NCBI GenBank assembly: GCA_023846275.1
Contig: CM043870.1
Coordinates: 8,183,527-8,247,526, forward strand
DNA from: Vanilla planifolia
Taxonomy: Eukaryota; Streptophyta; Magnoliopsida; Asparagales; Orchidaceae
Length of the DNA: 64,000 bases
Direction: 5' to 3'
Each line of letters begins with the position of its first letter. The stretch's first letter is position 1. The translations under genes were made by a program, and so were the position numbers. Of the stretch, positions 46,901 to 60,900 are shown one piece after another. The notes beneath the pieces were generated by a model, which searched no databases, had not been told where the DNA came from, and saw nothing but the letters and a program-made list of their open reading frames with translations.

Positions 46901-49900
46901 AATTTATTGTTGAAAATTTAATAGATGGTTTACCAATATATCATGGTTAGGTTTAAAAAATTAGATTTACCTTACCAAAATGCTGCTTATTTTGCTCGGC
47001 TAATGATTTTTTTCTTGTCATCCCTGCTAGCTTATTTAATATCATTTCAATCGATTAAATTCTGGGAGTACAATTTTCCCTTTTTGAGAAAGAAGATCCA
47101 TACAACGTGTACATTGTATTTTGAGCTGCATAAGAAGCTTATATGTGTTGTCTGATCATATGTTTCTGTTTGGAAAAATCCTACTCAGATTTTGACTTGG
47201 AGAAAGAAAGAAGTGGTCTTGATGAGCTGGGACTTAAGGTTGCAGAAAACCAGGAGATTAGTCAAAAGAACAGGAGGAAACTTGCAGAGAATACTCGGGG
47301 TATAGTTCCTCATATTGGAATTTCTCTAATCATTATCTTGTATACTTAAATGGCGTGGATTAGCATGCTTACACCTATGTAATGTGAAGCTAGTTCGGGA
47401 ACTTTCTGTTGCTAAGGAATGTATTATTATTTTGTTTCCAGATTTCAAGAAAGCTTCGTCAGAAGAGAAACTAAACTTGTTCAACTCCTTACTCAAGGGC
47501 TACCAGGAAGAAGTTGATAATCTCACAAAAAGAGCAAAATTTGGAGAAAATGCTTTTCTTAACATATATCAAAAACTTTATGAGGCTCCAGATCCATATC
47601 CAGCTCTTTCTTCTGTTGCAGTAAGTGCTTTTGATGTGTTGCCTCTGTTGTGCTGCATTGATTTTCTATGCTTCAATTTTTGGCATTTGTTATGTCTTTG
47701 AAGAACTGACCAATTGAATATTGCTTCTTAATTTTTTTTTAATTCTTGTATGGATTTGTTGTATGTATACTGATTGTTATGATATATGGATATCTGAATA
47801 AAAATACTAATTGTTTTTTTCCAATTTTCTGAATTGCAGGATCAAGAACAAAGGTTATCTGAACTTGAATCTGAGAATCGAAAGATGAAGCTCGAATTAG
47901 AAGAATATAGGACTGAAGCAACGCATCTAAAAAATCAACAAGCAACAATAAGAAGACTTGAAGAGCGTAATCGGCAACTAGAGCAACAGGTTTGACTGCT
48001 TGTACACATGACTTGGTAAAACTTCTAATTATTGACCGTCTTGTTATGAAGCTTGCATGTTGCTTGAATGTTTTTGTTTGTGGTTACGTGTATCTATTTT
48101 TAGGTTTTCATTCTTTGCTGACCTCAAAACTGAATGGATTTTGTAACGTAGGACAGATAAACTGACTAAAATATTTTGCCTTGATTGTTGGTTTTAACCT
48201 ATAGGTTAAAGGACTAGTATTTCACACCCGGTAACCAAAGTTTATGTATATGCATAGATACAAAACTTTAGATAGTTGATACCATTGTACAATATTTGTG
48301 TTGTACAGTAATGATCTTGGTTTCTTATGTCCTTAGATGGAGGAGAAGGTTAGGGAGATTGTGGAGATCAAGCAACGTAGCTTGGCTGAAGAAAACCAGA
48401 AAACCCTAGAGGTTTTGAAAGAGAGGTAAGCCTGTTACGTAGCTAATGCTTGAAAGTTTATTTTGTTCAAATAGCCGCTTGTCATTCAAGTTATCATGGT
48501 GCCTGTAACGTTTGTGCTATCATATGAGGCAGAGAACAACTATTACAAGAACAGTTAAGGCAGGCCAAGGAAACTGTCATGAATATGCAGAAACTGCATG
48601 AATCTGCCCAAAGTCAATTGTTTGAGCTACGTGCCCAATCAGGTATTCTTTTTTAATATATAACAATGTTAAGACATGCTTTGCTCATTCTTATTTCTGT
48701 GATCCAACTTAAACAATGATTAAGTCGTATGGAATCTTCAAAAGGTAATGAGTTGGTCTTATAATTGCAGAGGAAGAAAAAGCTGCAAAGCAAGCAGATT
48801 TTAATCTTCTTATGGATGAGGTTGAAAGAGCTCAAGCACGACTTCAAAGTATTGAAAGAGAAAAGGTTTGTCCTCATTCCTTAAATTGTTATATGATGTT
48901 TGTGCATCTCATGTTTGTCTTGATCCATGACTTATAATTATTTTAAATCATCTATGGTTAGCATGCCCATTGTAGTAGTGTTCCCTTGCATGGATTGAAT
49001 AACTTATACCTACATGCACATTTCTCAAATTGCTAAAATTTTAATATTACTTAAATAACATTATTTGAGCATAAAATACAATATTTAACAACTTAATATA
49101 TGAATCTTTTGATTAAAAAATAAACCATTATGATGGCATCAATGAAAGCCCTGTAAACTCCAAGAGCAGAAGTAGCAATCTTATAGTTATTTTGTTTACT
49201 GGTTTAATTTTTTAAAATCATGTTAAGGAACGTAGTGTGATTAGATTGTTGTATATTGAGTGGTAGAGTGAGTCTATAGAGGTTTTAATTATTCATGAAC
49301 AAATATTTTTTAAGCGTGTTGACTATGTTCTTTCATTTGTTTCCCATATTGTTAACCTTTTTTAATGTCTGACCTTTTGTATGAAAATTATATGCAGAGT
49401 AATTTGCGCTCTCAGTTGCAATTGGCAAATGAAGAAAGTGCAAGCAAGCAAAGGTACAATTTTTTGAATATCTTCAAATAGAAATAAGATGTAAAATTGT
49501 CCCTACATTCTAAGCTTGTTAGCGAAATGGATGCAATCTACTATTTGGTAATTTATAATCTTTTATTGCAACTTGTTATAAGTCATAGAGTGAATCATCG
49601 ATATTTACCATTTAAGATGAAGAATATGCTCATTAAGAAAACTTCCTAATATGATCTAGAAGCATGTTGGACATACTTGGGATTTTCATGCTTTCCATCC
49701 ATGGTTATTATACACATTCAGATGCTTACAGAGCATTTTCTACTCTAGTAGTTGTGAAATAATTCTAAAAACATTGCCGAATTTACAGGCTAAGATTTGT
49801 TTTTGCAATGCCATTTTGAACTATAATTATTATTGCCTTTGGAGTACTATGTTGACTTTTTCAGTTTGTACCTGTTGATATTTTGATTGATTGGTGGACA

Positions 49901-52900
49901 TAGAAAATTTGAATGTTAGTGAGTTTTTATATAGTTTCCTAAATGATCAGTTTGATTCCTTAGCATTCTCTTTCTTTATGTGCTATGACAGTAATAATAT
50001 GGGTTCAAGCAATGCACTTGAGAGTTCGCTAAATGCAAAGGAGAAGATGATATCTGATATGAATGCAGAACTTCAAAAAATGGAAGCACTTATGTCAGAT
50101 GAAAGAGAGCAACACTTAATTGAGATTAGAAAATTGACTGCTTTACTCAATGAGAAGGTTTGCCATCCCTATGCTTGTAATTGATTGAGTTTTACTTCTT
50201 TTTGTTTGAATTCTGTGCATTGGATTAACATGTTTTTATGATTAAAATCTTTTGATGATTCAAGTGATCCTAACAGCATTTTCTACAAAACTTTATGATT
50301 TTTCATTTGCCTAATTTTGTTGTTCTCTTCCTTTCTATTATTAGGATGCTGCTCTAGCAGAGATCAAGAGAGAATTGCAAGAAAGGCCGACCGTAAAAGT
50401 CATGGAAGATCTACGTAAACAAATAAAGATTTTGCAGGTAAAATTTATCGACCTCATGATTTTCTTATTTAGGATCAGAAGTAGCTTTTGCTTCTTAGCT
50501 TTTTAATAGGCATTGTGGATGATCTCCTTAATTTATGTTTGGTTTTAAAGTAACAATTGTGGAGGTATTAGTGGTAGTTGGTAGAGTTGAGTGGAAGCAT
50601 GCTAATGTTAGAATGAATTTCATACAAGGAATTTACTTAAGATGTAAATTTATCTAATTGAATTTTGGAATTGTTTGTATCCTTTTGATATCAAACTTGT
50701 AAGATTTGTTTCTTATCCATCTTCCTTGTCTAGCTCAAAATTTAAAATATTTGAGAGGATAATTTTTGTTCGAACTTGACTCTTTATTAACTATTTAGGG
50801 CATGATCATGCTCCCGCTCCCTCCATCCTAGCTGCTTCTCTTGATGAGGGTGTGACTAGGAGCTTCATCCATGGTTTTGCTAGTTGGGGTTCTATTAGGT
50901 TTTATTAGGTATGGGTTGGGTGATCTATTTTGGGATTAGCATCATTCAGGTTTGATAAATAGTTTACCAAATATGAATTTCGTCACTGTATTTTGTGGTT
51001 CTAATGTAGCTCCACGTGCTCTTGATTGCATCTTCATGTTTTCATATCATGATTTTTCCTAAGGTTGAATCTCTTGAACATTAAATCATTTAGACTTAAC
51101 CTACTATCGATGAGAAAGAATTGGAAGATATCTGATAGTATCTACAAGGGTGTGCTGTACAATTCAACGAGCCAAACAAAACACTTGTCCCCATATAGAA
51201 TACATCAAAATCTAATTGCACAATGAAACTTCAGGTCTTTTTACATAATGATTACTGAAAGGGAGATAAGAGAAAGAGTCATAAATATACCAATAGACCT
51301 TTATTTAGCAAGAGAAGAAAATGTGCCAAATATATCCTCATGTCTTCTTTGATCTGGTTAACCTATAAGCAAATCAATGTTCTAATTTTAGGGCTCATCT
51401 TGCGGCTTGAACTGACATTATCTCAAAGCTGAAAAAGAAGGTATGTTGATGACAAGAAGATATTAAAAAGATGGTGACATGGGTGAGTACGACTTCATAG
51501 GCCTGAACTTGCCATTGAAGAGTATGATGTCTGTTCACTATTATATATCAGATCGTATTATTTGTTTATAGGCCAAAAAAATGTGTATATTTACAGTGGG
51601 AAGAAGTAGAATTGCATCTGAAATGTTTCACATATAGGTTCCCATCGCCGGTTTTCTTGTGTATACAACTGTCTGAATTTTTAAGGTAACAAATTGGTCT
51701 TTTATTCCCTTTGTTTATCTGCAGCCACTAGTATGATAAAGTCACGTGGTATGGTGGTGGGATTAAACCAACATTTTCAAGGTCAAAGTATGATTAACAA
51801 CATCAACTTTTCAACCTCTTTTGTTATCATTAATGTCCTGTGACTGGATGGAGTGGATGTACCACCTTCTACCAAGGGAATGTGTCACAAAAGAACATGA
51901 ATGTTATGTTGAACACCAACGCAATGAAATACATGTTTATTGAAAAAGATGGTAAAACCTCACTGTCTTCAAAAATGGAAATAAGAAGTTTCATTGTCCC
52001 AGAAAATTCAGCATTATCTAAAGTTTCAAGTTTGCAGGTATCTCCTTTTTTGTTGTGAGGAACTTGAAGCCATGATCGTTGCTACTGAAATTTTTAAAAA
52101 ACCTTAAAAAATTTGCTAGAGTGGTTAAGTTAATAGCTCATTATACTGATTATGTATAGAATTTGTCTTGTGTTAGATGCTCTTTGCAATGGTGAGAAAG
52201 TTATAAGCACTTTGCCTCGTGATCAATCTTGGTCTGTATTCCTATTTAAGCTTGTCGCAAGCTTGCATAAACCTTCTGTACTTCAAGTTGTAGATTTCAT
52301 ATATGCTTGATGTAGATGGTTGCCTCCTGGTCCTGTTGTCAAGAATTTGCTCCTGGATGGACTATCTGGCCCACCATCAAGGCATCTTTGGTAGGCTGGA
52401 AATATTGAAGATGGAATCAAATACAGTGTTAATGAATTTTCTGAAGTGAAACAACTGAAGTAATTGATTAATAGACTACTCTTAAATAGATTGCTCAGGA
52501 AGGAGCAGTTCTACATTAATCTGTGTGGATTGCTTTCTTCTCATCTGTGTTTCAATTGTTAATTTGTAAAATGAAAAATTCCTTTGGCTCCATGCTTGTC
52601 CCTGGGCTTAGTGTATTTTGTTTGTCAATCCAGTTAATGAGGGATACTTTCAGGTTTTTATGTGCAATTCTAAGAGTACCCTCTTATTAAAATGTTACCA
52701 TGAGAATTGTATGATTGAAGCTTGTATCCTTTTGAACTTATTGGCATTATTGATGTCCTTGTCCTCACTCCACTTCCCTTGGGCTGAAAAATATGTTGCA
52801 AGATGGATTGTACTTCATTATTTTTAGATGTTTTCTAAACCTTGAATATTTACTTTCATCATTAGAATTCTTTCTCCAATGACATTAATACCATGCAATT

Positions 52901-55900
52901 TCTATAATTGTGATGACTTGTACATTTTGTTGCTCCTCCAAAGTTACAACTATCCTTTTTTCCTGATGTGAATTATCTACTTTTCTTTGTATGCTGCTAA
53001 AATACTGTTGTTACGTGTTTACTTTTTTCTATTACTGCACAGTTACATGGGTAGTGCTTGTATCTGTAGGCTGTTGGTTACAATTCAATAGAAGCTGAAG
53101 ATTGGGAACTGGCTAGTGAGGGACAAGAAATGAGCAAGTTGGAGTCCTTACTTCTTGACAAGAATCGCAAAATGGAGCATGAATTGACACAATTAAAGGT
53201 TTGGTGTTTCTTGAAGAATCAAATTTGCTTTTTCTAATTTGAGAACACAATCCATTGGAGTTAATAGCAAGGTCTTGGGAACTATCTTCACTCACGCACT
53301 TCTAGCGTTTTAACATCAATTTAAAGAAAAAGACTCAGTTTTTTTTTAATTATTCAATGCCTTTTATTCTAAGCAAACTTGCTAATGGTTAACCAATTCC
53401 TCAGGCTCCTTGGCATTTTTTTTTGTTTTGTGATCTGTTTAGGTGAAAATATCAGAGCAATCAAGTTTGCTTGAAGAAGATAAAGCTAAGATTGGAGAGC
53501 TAACAATGAAAGTTAATGAACAACAAAAGCTAATTTCTAAACTTGAGGATGACATATCGAAGGTATTTGTTTCCTTCAATTTTGTGTGAATATTTGGAAA
53601 CTTTTTCCATTGCATGATTTGTTTCTATCCTTATGGCTTCTTTTTGTAAATCACTATATATTATTTATTAATTTTGTAGCTTAAATATGAATGTATGCTA
53701 CATCCTACACGGTCTTATTCAATTCTATTACCCATTTACAGGGTTATGGTTCAACTGAACGAAAAGGATCTGTTTTAAATGATTGGGATTTGAATGACAT
53801 TGCTACAAATGAAGCATCTGAGGTACAAACTATATGTGATGAATTGCAAACTTTTTTTTTTTTGCCTCTTTTCGCATTAAAATGTCGAGAAAGGATAATT
53901 GATTTTACTTTTTCTTTAGAGCTACAATCATCTTCTTGCTTATAATTTTCATCAGGGTTGAGCTTCTTAACTCTGAAGTTTAGTTCTTGTAGAATATGAT
54001 GCTATCTAATTTTGTTGTTCCATCCTCATAAATGGTTTTGGGAGTGTTCTTTGCTGCCATCAACAGATATACCTGCTGCATTCTGTTTCTATGGATACTC
54101 AAGAGAAGTTTACATTAAAAAAACAAGGAACATGTTAAGATATTTTATATTGTTCAAAATTCTATAATAGTTGCTAATTCTATTATGATGGTTCCTTTTG
54201 GCATCTTTTAACAGGAACGCTGACACATCATTGCTTCATTTGAATTCTTGGATATTTATAACCTGATTCTTTTTCAAGCAAAATTTCATTGGGTTTTCTT
54301 CTTTTTCTAATGGTTTGCTATTTTGTTGCCATTTTTAGGGTGCAGATCAGAGACTTTTACCTGCAGATCAAGATCAAAGTTCAATGCTAAAGGTAATCTG
54401 CAACCAGCGTGACCGATTCCGAGCACGTTTACGTGAAGCTGAAGAGGTATAGTCCAAACACTGCATTGTTTCATCTTAGTCGTGTTATATTCTCATAAAA
54501 AGGCAACATATTAGGAAGTAAGGCTTTTGAAAGAGAAGTTGAGTCTGGTGAAAGACGAGCTGGAAAAGACCAAGGCTGATAATGTAAAATTGTATGGGAA
54601 GATCCGTTATGTGCAGGACTTTAATCAAGAAAAGCTAGTTTCAAGAGGTCCAAAGAAGGTGAATTTGTGCCTTATGTGAACTTGGTATTCCATAGTTCTC
54701 CTTCCTCTGTTGACCTCTGTATGTCCTGAACCTTTTTCAGTACGTTGAGGATGTTGAAAGTGGTTTCTCTTCTGATGTTGAATCGAAGTATAAGAAGATG
54801 TATGAGGATGACCTAAATCCTTTTGCAGCCTTCTCAAAGAAGGTAAATGATATGTACTTGCTGCTGTGAATTACTCTTATATCCTTGATAGTCTAGCTTT
54901 AGTTGAAAATTCTTAGCCGTTGTTGATTGAAGATCATATTTTACATGATGTGTATTTTGAATTGCTGATCTGCCAACATCTTTTGAATTTCTATTCTTAT
55001 TGTAGGAGTAAAATGCATGAAAGGTTGCTGAACTTTTGGCACGGAAGATAGCTTTTATTGAACATTCTATTTATTCTTGTAACTGATGCCTGACTTGAAT
55101 TGAAAATTGCTTGGGCTCCTTTGTTACCTCTTTTTGGCATATATTTGCAAATTCGAGTGAAATCACATTGGAATGTGCTTTGTATTACATGACCATGAGT
55201 TTCATCCTTTCTAAAACCACTAGGATTGTTTTTTGAGATTTGATTCAGCTATGTTATATTGTGAATGTTTTATTAATATCTTTAGTGAAGTTAGCTACAT
55301 TTTGTTTCTTGGTATGAAATATGACATTTGACAAGATACTGCTATCTTACAATCATCATCAAATAGATATCTATGAATTTTGTTTATCTCAACAGAAACA
55401 AAATTTTTTATAGGCAAACTTAACGATCCTAAAATTTTTGTTTTTCTGGGCATCATCAATAACTGTGCTTCTGGTTATGTTCTTTTGAGGAATTTCTTGT
55501 TAGTTTAACCTGAATACTGTCCAAATATCCTTCATAGCCATTTTCAAATTTGTTCCAAGTGAAAATGATTGTTCACTAGGGTTGGCGAAGCATGCAAATC
55601 AAATTATTTAACGTAAATTAGCTTACACCACCTCATGTGATTTGATGTTTTGGGTTCTTCAGATTATGGATCTATTTTTTTATCAGCACTCACTAAGTTC
55701 AAAACAAATATTAGAACATAAATTTTCCTGTGGTACTCAGTTATTTTATTTTCTTTTGATGATCATCCAATATTTCTCATTGATTAATTAGTAAAGCTTC
55801 TTAATTAATTAGGAAAGAGATCAAAGGTATAGAGAGCTTGGCATTAGAGACAAGATTACACTTACAAGTGGACGTTTCCTCCTTGGCAACAAGTATGTTT

Positions 55901-56722
55901 TCTTTCGTTTATTTGCTAATGCATTGATATGGAACGAATCATATTTTTTTGGCCTGAACTTAGTTTCATCTGGACAAGACTGTTCTTCATTTTATGCTCT
56001 TATTTAAATGATTTTTTTTTTCATGCTGCTTGTGATTATTTTATTATCAATTTTCTTTATGTTTAGGAAATTATCATCAATAGTAGTAAGAAAGTCTTGC
56101 ATATGCACATTGCTTTTGATGCTTCATTTAATTGGATGTAATTTGAAATTGATGTGAACTTCAAATTCATGAGTTTGAAAATGATATTTTTGTAACTTTA
56201 TGCTATGGTGTTTGGTTGAATGTATTTATTGTTACAAATTGAATTTTATTATTCTATTTACTATATTTGAAATTTAGATTGAACCCTAACAGAAGTTGGT
56301 GTGGTTTATTAATTGGATGGTTAAGTCTATCTCTCATTCCTATTGTTTTGTTAATGTGCACATTTGATTATGATATCGAATGCTTTATATCCATTCACAT
56401 TTTTTTGTTCTATGTTGGTTTATCATCATCTTTTTGGTCTGCAAAGATGTTGAAATACATTCTGATAGCATTCTGAAACATCGGTAGTATATCTCCATGT
56501 AGTTTTTGTTACTAAAAAGTCCCATAAAAAATGAAAATTGAAAACAATTTATCTTTTTTGAAATGAAATAAATAATAAAACATTTTAAATGTTCATGCAA
56601 TTGATTTGCCTCTTTGCTGCAGATACGCCAGGACGTTCATATTCTTTTACTCTATTGGGTTGCATCTACTTGTGTTCGCTTGCCTGTACAGGATGTCAGC
56701 AATAAGCTATCTCAGGTTATAA
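43933..56722 (+). CDS. CASP: CASP, Golgi coiled-coil tail-anchored protein
   Basis: 18 exons: 43933-44014, 47189-47299, 47442-47620, 47840-47989, 48337-48425, 48533-48642, 48771-48865, 49398-49453, 49992-50157, 50345-50437, 53070-53198, 53443-53562, 53742-53822, 54339-54446, 54515-54658, 54741-54842, 55813-55892 and 56623-56722. All junctions are GT-AG and the frame is continuous: 664 aa. The protein matches plant CASP (CUX1 alternative-product homologue) throughout. It has an N-terminal DFDLEKERSGLDELGLKV and YQEEVDNLTKRAKFGENAFL, then long coiled coil from about residue 120 to 560. The conserved C-terminal region includes RDRFRARLREAEE, YVEDVESGFSSDVESKYKK and LGIRDKITLTSGRFLLGNKY, and one membrane anchor, FIFFYSIGLHLLVFACLYRM (about 637-656). 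CASP sits in Golgi membranes with the coiled coil in the cytosol and acts in tethering and retrograde traffic. The end is uncertain: TATCTCAG/GTTATA could be a donor, so the true C terminus may be longer. Introns 1 and 10 are large and repeat-bearing. Confidence 0.95.
44742..44835. repeat. Tandem duplication, unit 47 bp, two copies
   Basis: The unit starting GGTTGAGCTGAT at 44742 recurs at 44789. Three differences are visible across 47 bases. It lies in CASP intron 1. Confidence 0.9.
45831..46044. repeat. Tandem duplication, unit 107 bp, two near-identical copies
   Basis: The copies start at 45831 and 45938 (TCAGTCTTTGTAAGC). I see one substitution (TTCATTATG against TTCGTTATG), so the event is recent compared with other repeats here. 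It lies in CASP intron 1. Confidence 0.95.
46061..46395 (+). repeat. TGTAACAT...TGTTACA repeat, copy 1
   Basis: 335 bp, collinear with 46468-46843. Shared blocks include 'gatgaggtattgt', 'ggcatgcttaatcgtag', 'ttcatagga' and 'gatcttct...ctt' stretches, ending at TGTTACA. Termini of this kind suit LTR ends, but at this length it would be a fragment or a small non-autonomous element. Confidence 0.5.
46468..46843 (+). repeat. TATAACAT...TGTTACA repeat, copy 2
   Basis: 376 bp, same orientation as 46061-46395 with 72 bp between them. It ends CGGGTGTTACA. The copies are well diverged. Open frames across it (46657-46950) are chance. Confidence 0.5.
50438..53069 (+). other. CASP intron 10 (2.6 kb)
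   Basis: The largest internal intron of CASP. No transposon domain, repeat pair or alternative exon was recognised in it. Small open frames at 51840-52058 and 52618-52827 have no family match and no supporting splice sites. Confidence 0.5.
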
Positions 56723-57958
56723 ACAATCTTCTTTCTTGTGCTCGCTTTGCATCCCTCATCCTGTAGGTTTCTGATCCCAAATTCCTGCATGTAGCTCTGA
56801 TTGCCATGACCAAAGCTTACTTCGACTTGGAAATCAAACCATCTTGCACCATGAAAATAACTGAACTGGTCATACCGAGTACGGCACGAATCTGGGAGTA
56901 AAAATTGTTCCATAAAAGCATGTGCCAATGTGTATAGTGAAATTCTTTAGTTTTTGTTTGTTTTTAGGTAATTAATTGATGGAATTTAGAACTATATCAT
57001 GATATATTTTTTTTTTTGTTTTTAGAGAGTAAAATAATGTATGCAAGTGTGTGCATAATTTACTAACTGTGAGGATAAATTTGATCTTTTTGATGGATTT
57101 TTTTATTTGAATTTTTGGTAGATATTCTTTTGTTGTAGGTAAGTATATCGTAATGTTTTCATTCTCTTTGAAATAATTAATTATCATTTTTTAATGTTTC
57201 ATTTGGTAATTTTGTTTATTTAACCTTCAATTAATAAATTTGAAAATATATGTATATACGCAGTTCTAAGGCTTTTATGTTGTGAAGTGAGAGAAATTGG
57301 ACTTGATATTTTGGAAAGATACTTTTAAAAATAATTTTAAAATTTTAAATGTCATATTATATTTATATATGTATCTTTATTCTTCTTAAAAAATTAATAA
57401 TTTTATTTATCACATTTTATCATAATTTATTAAATATTATTATATTTAATTATATGTATTAATTTCGCAAATTTCACAAATTTCACAATATCTGTTTCAA
57501 AAAATGATAATTTCCTATGTGTAGTCTATATCTATATTATAAACTTGATTTCTTGAAAAAACGATTTCTTATATTAAAACTACAAGATTTATTTGTTAAT
57601 TGTCTCGATTGGTTTCAAATTCCAGTTGACACTGTTTATGTTCTCACGTGGTTTGAGTTCATTATTATTCAGGTCTAACTTGAACTGAACACTGTTGAAA
57701 TATACATACAGGATAATATATATATATATTATACATACAGGATAAAGCCGGCCGTAATACCCAAGAAAAAAAACACGGCACTAAACCACCGTAAGCAGCA
57801 ACCAACTCCTAGATTTCTCGATTTTTTTCTCCGCCGCAGTGAAGCTTCTGTTTTCTTCTCCGTCGACTCGTTTTCTTTATCTGCCCACCGAACCCTAGCC
57901 GTCATCCGCGGCATCTGATCGTGGAGGAGCCCTCAGGGTATTTTTTAGTGAAGCAGAG
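56723..57958 (+). promoter_or_regulatory. CASP 3' region and RAD23 promoter / 5' leader
   Basis: 56723 to about 57000 is expected to carry the CASP 3' UTR. The middle is AT-rich and empty. From about 57740 the composition becomes mixed, and AACCCTAGCC at 57891-57900 resembles the telo-box (AAACCCTA) found near start sites of plant housekeeping genes. A TA run lies at 57717-57730. Open frames in the leader are not supported as genes. Confidence 0.4.
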
Positions 57959-60900
57959 ATGCAGATCTTTGTTAAGACCCTCAAAGGAACCCATTTCGAG
58001 GTCGAAGTGAAACCGGAAGATACGGTAACTCTTGGTCTAGTTTCTCTGCTTTTTTGTTCTTTTAATTCTGCCTCGATTGTTGCTTCGCCTATCTTGAAAA
58101 TATGAACCAGTTGGATCTCTGAGTGTTAGCCGTTTGATTCGCTTCGCGAGGGTCCTTTGTGGCTTTTATTTGATTTTAACTGATCTTGCGCGATGGTTTA
58201 TAGTTTGTAGTTGGAACAATAGAATCTGGCTGTGGAATTGGGGTTTGTTTCCATTTTGGTTTTTACCCTTGCAGAATGCTTTCCAATCAATACTGATTTC
58301 TTTTTCTTTTTTAAATGCACGTCTTAAATTCCGTTTGTTATCAGATGGCAGAGTTTTTGAAGTAATTGAATCTTATGAGTACTCGATTCGCAATGTGGAG
58401 CTGTCACATTTCATTTAGTGAAAACCTCTTTTGGCATCCACTTTTTTTTAGAAGGTTAGTACAACTCTATTTCAGGTAGCTGACGTGAAAAAGAGTATAG
58501 AATCGTCACAAGGTGTAACCGTGTATCCTGCTGATCAACAAATGCTCATATATCAAGGCAAAGTTCTCAAAGATGACACGACCTTGGCAGAGAATAATGT
58601 TGCTGAAAAAAGTTTCATTGTGGTCATGCTGAGAAAAGTAAGCTGCGTTGACCTTCCAAGCGCCTACATTTTTGTGGAGGGTTGAGCATTTAGTTTTTTT
58701 GTATGGCTTCTGGGTTTGCTTGTTCACTGATTGCCTTTTTGGTATGTATAATATGGATGCAAATCATTATTTAAAAACATTCTTAATATTAATGCAAATT
58801 GCACTAACTGTGCTCAGGATTATGTTCATTTATTATGGTATTGTTCAATCGATAACACAATCTCTAAGATTTCATTAAAATGGCCTATGCTTAACGTGAT
58901 ATCCTTATCTTAAGAGAATGCATTCAATTTTAAATCATATGAACTGTTATGCGCAACTAGTTTTCTTGGATAAGCACGAACTTAATTTATTCTATTGATA
59001 TTTTGATGAGAAAAGCATTGCCAATAGCACACCCTGATTAATGTTTTTTTTTGTATCAACTTTATATTATACTTAGTGAAAAGATTATTTTTATTCTCCT
59101 ATAATTTTTCTCTCAGTTGTATCGTTGACCTTTGGCTTCTTTTGATATACTCGAACTGAATTGACAAAATCAACAGTAAAGCCTTAACCATGGTTGACTT
59201 CTATTAATGGCAGGAGTTCATAGCTAGACAGATCTTGTCCTGCTGTGGGAAATTGTCATATGGTAATTTGTGGCAACTGTTTTCTTGGAATTTAGTTTTT
59301 TGTTTAAAATAAATATTTACAGGAGAAAATGTAGAATTGGACTTGAAAAGTTTGTTTCATCATGATTTTTCTGCATGTTGAATGCTTCTAGAATTGGTCT
59401 AATTTTCGTGTGATCTGTGGTATCACACAATCTTCACATTTCTTGCACATTCTCATAACTAATTTGATTTGTGCATTTCTAAGAGACCAATGGAAGATAT
59501 TAGTATGATTTTCTATTTGGTTTTCCTTGGACATTTATAAAACATGATTCTGTTTTAATGATGGTAGATAGATTTTTAATGATATTTTATTCCTTGCAGT
59601 ACAACTATAGATGTTTCCAATATTGTAAAAAAAATATTTATAGAAATAGTTGAATTGCATGGCATTTCAAAAAATATTATTCTTATAGAGATGTAAAATA
59701 TGCAAGCAATTTCTGGAAAACATTTTAAAAGTTTATGGGGGATAAATTATTATGTTTTACTATACATACCTGCAACTGATGGGCAAATAGAAGTGGTAAA
59801 TTGAGGGCTTTTCAAGGTTTTCATTGACGTCTATTTATAAAGGTACTAAGTAAACGTACTAACAAAGAAAGATCAGTATTTGCATAAGAAAAGACCATTG
59901 TTGTTCCATGTCATGATATTACTCACCAAAATCTGGATTTGATCCCTACACATTCTTTAGTGACTAAATGTTGAAAATTTTGTTCAAATTATTCAAATGA
60001 CTAGTTTGTAGCCTAGGAAGTCAAAAAATAAATAGAAGGGAAGGAAGGATGAGATCTCATATGATGTGCGAGAAAGAGAAGATAGAAACCATGATTTTTC
60101 TTCTTATTATTTATGTGTAAATTTCAAGAAATTATTTGTTGATGGATTGCTTGCCATCAAAAGTTTGAGCTCTTGAGGATTTTCTTATTGTTTTATGATT
60201 CCAGTAATGGTGTTAGTGTAGTTGTATACATTGAAAAAAGTTAAATAGGGTTGGGGTGTTTAGTGATCTCTAGATCTGTAATTAAGATTGCAAACAATCC
60301 AATTGCTTAACAAGCTAATTGAGACTCAGATTGACAAATGCTTGAATGCTTTTGAAATACTTGAATCATAAGCCAACTAGCTTGATCGTTGGCCTAAATC
60401 ATAAAAGCTTTAATATATATTGGCTTGGCCCATTTTCCATGTAATGTAATTTAATATTTATGAACATACATGCTCCAAGCATGACATCAAGCTTGCTACT
60501 TCAAAATGTATTTAAATTGCAACGTTTGGCAAATAATTTTATACTTGGAAGGTGCTTGTCTATTTTAGAATGTTGACTGGTTCTTGCTTAGTGTTTGAAC
60601 CAAATGCTCAATAAGCATAGGTGGTATTCATTTCTATCATCAATGGGTGATCAATTTTTAAAATTATTGAAATCTTGTGTACAAGTTTCATGAATAAAGA
60701 GGCAGAAAACATCTTGGATGTGTTAAGTTCAGTTAATGCTCATTTTTATCTTCAACTATCCTTTATATTTCAATTTTACATTTCTACTTGATGCTCCAGC
60801 ATTGTTAATGTTTTTTTCTTTATTTGTGCTATTAAACTCTTGCCATGTGCTGTGACATTTAAAAAAACTGTCTGTAGCATATACTTTGATGTGCACTATG

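Larger units (their letters stand above)
44015..47188 (+). other. CASP intron 1 (3.2 kb)
   Basis: The intron holds a 47 bp tandem duplication (44742-44835), a 107 bp near-perfect tandem duplication (45831-46044) and two related TGTWACA-ended repeats (46061-46395 and 46468-46843). Long first introns often carry regulatory sequence; none is identifiable here. Confidence 0.6.

Noticed and set aside
56707-56928. 73-codon minus-strand frame after CASP
   Set aside because: It lies in the expected CASP 3' UTR, resembles no family and has no supporting signals.
57729-57914. 61-codon minus-strand frame in the RAD23 leader
   Set aside because: Basic, low-complexity translation of a GC-richer leader, with no homology recognised and a better explanation as 5' UTR.
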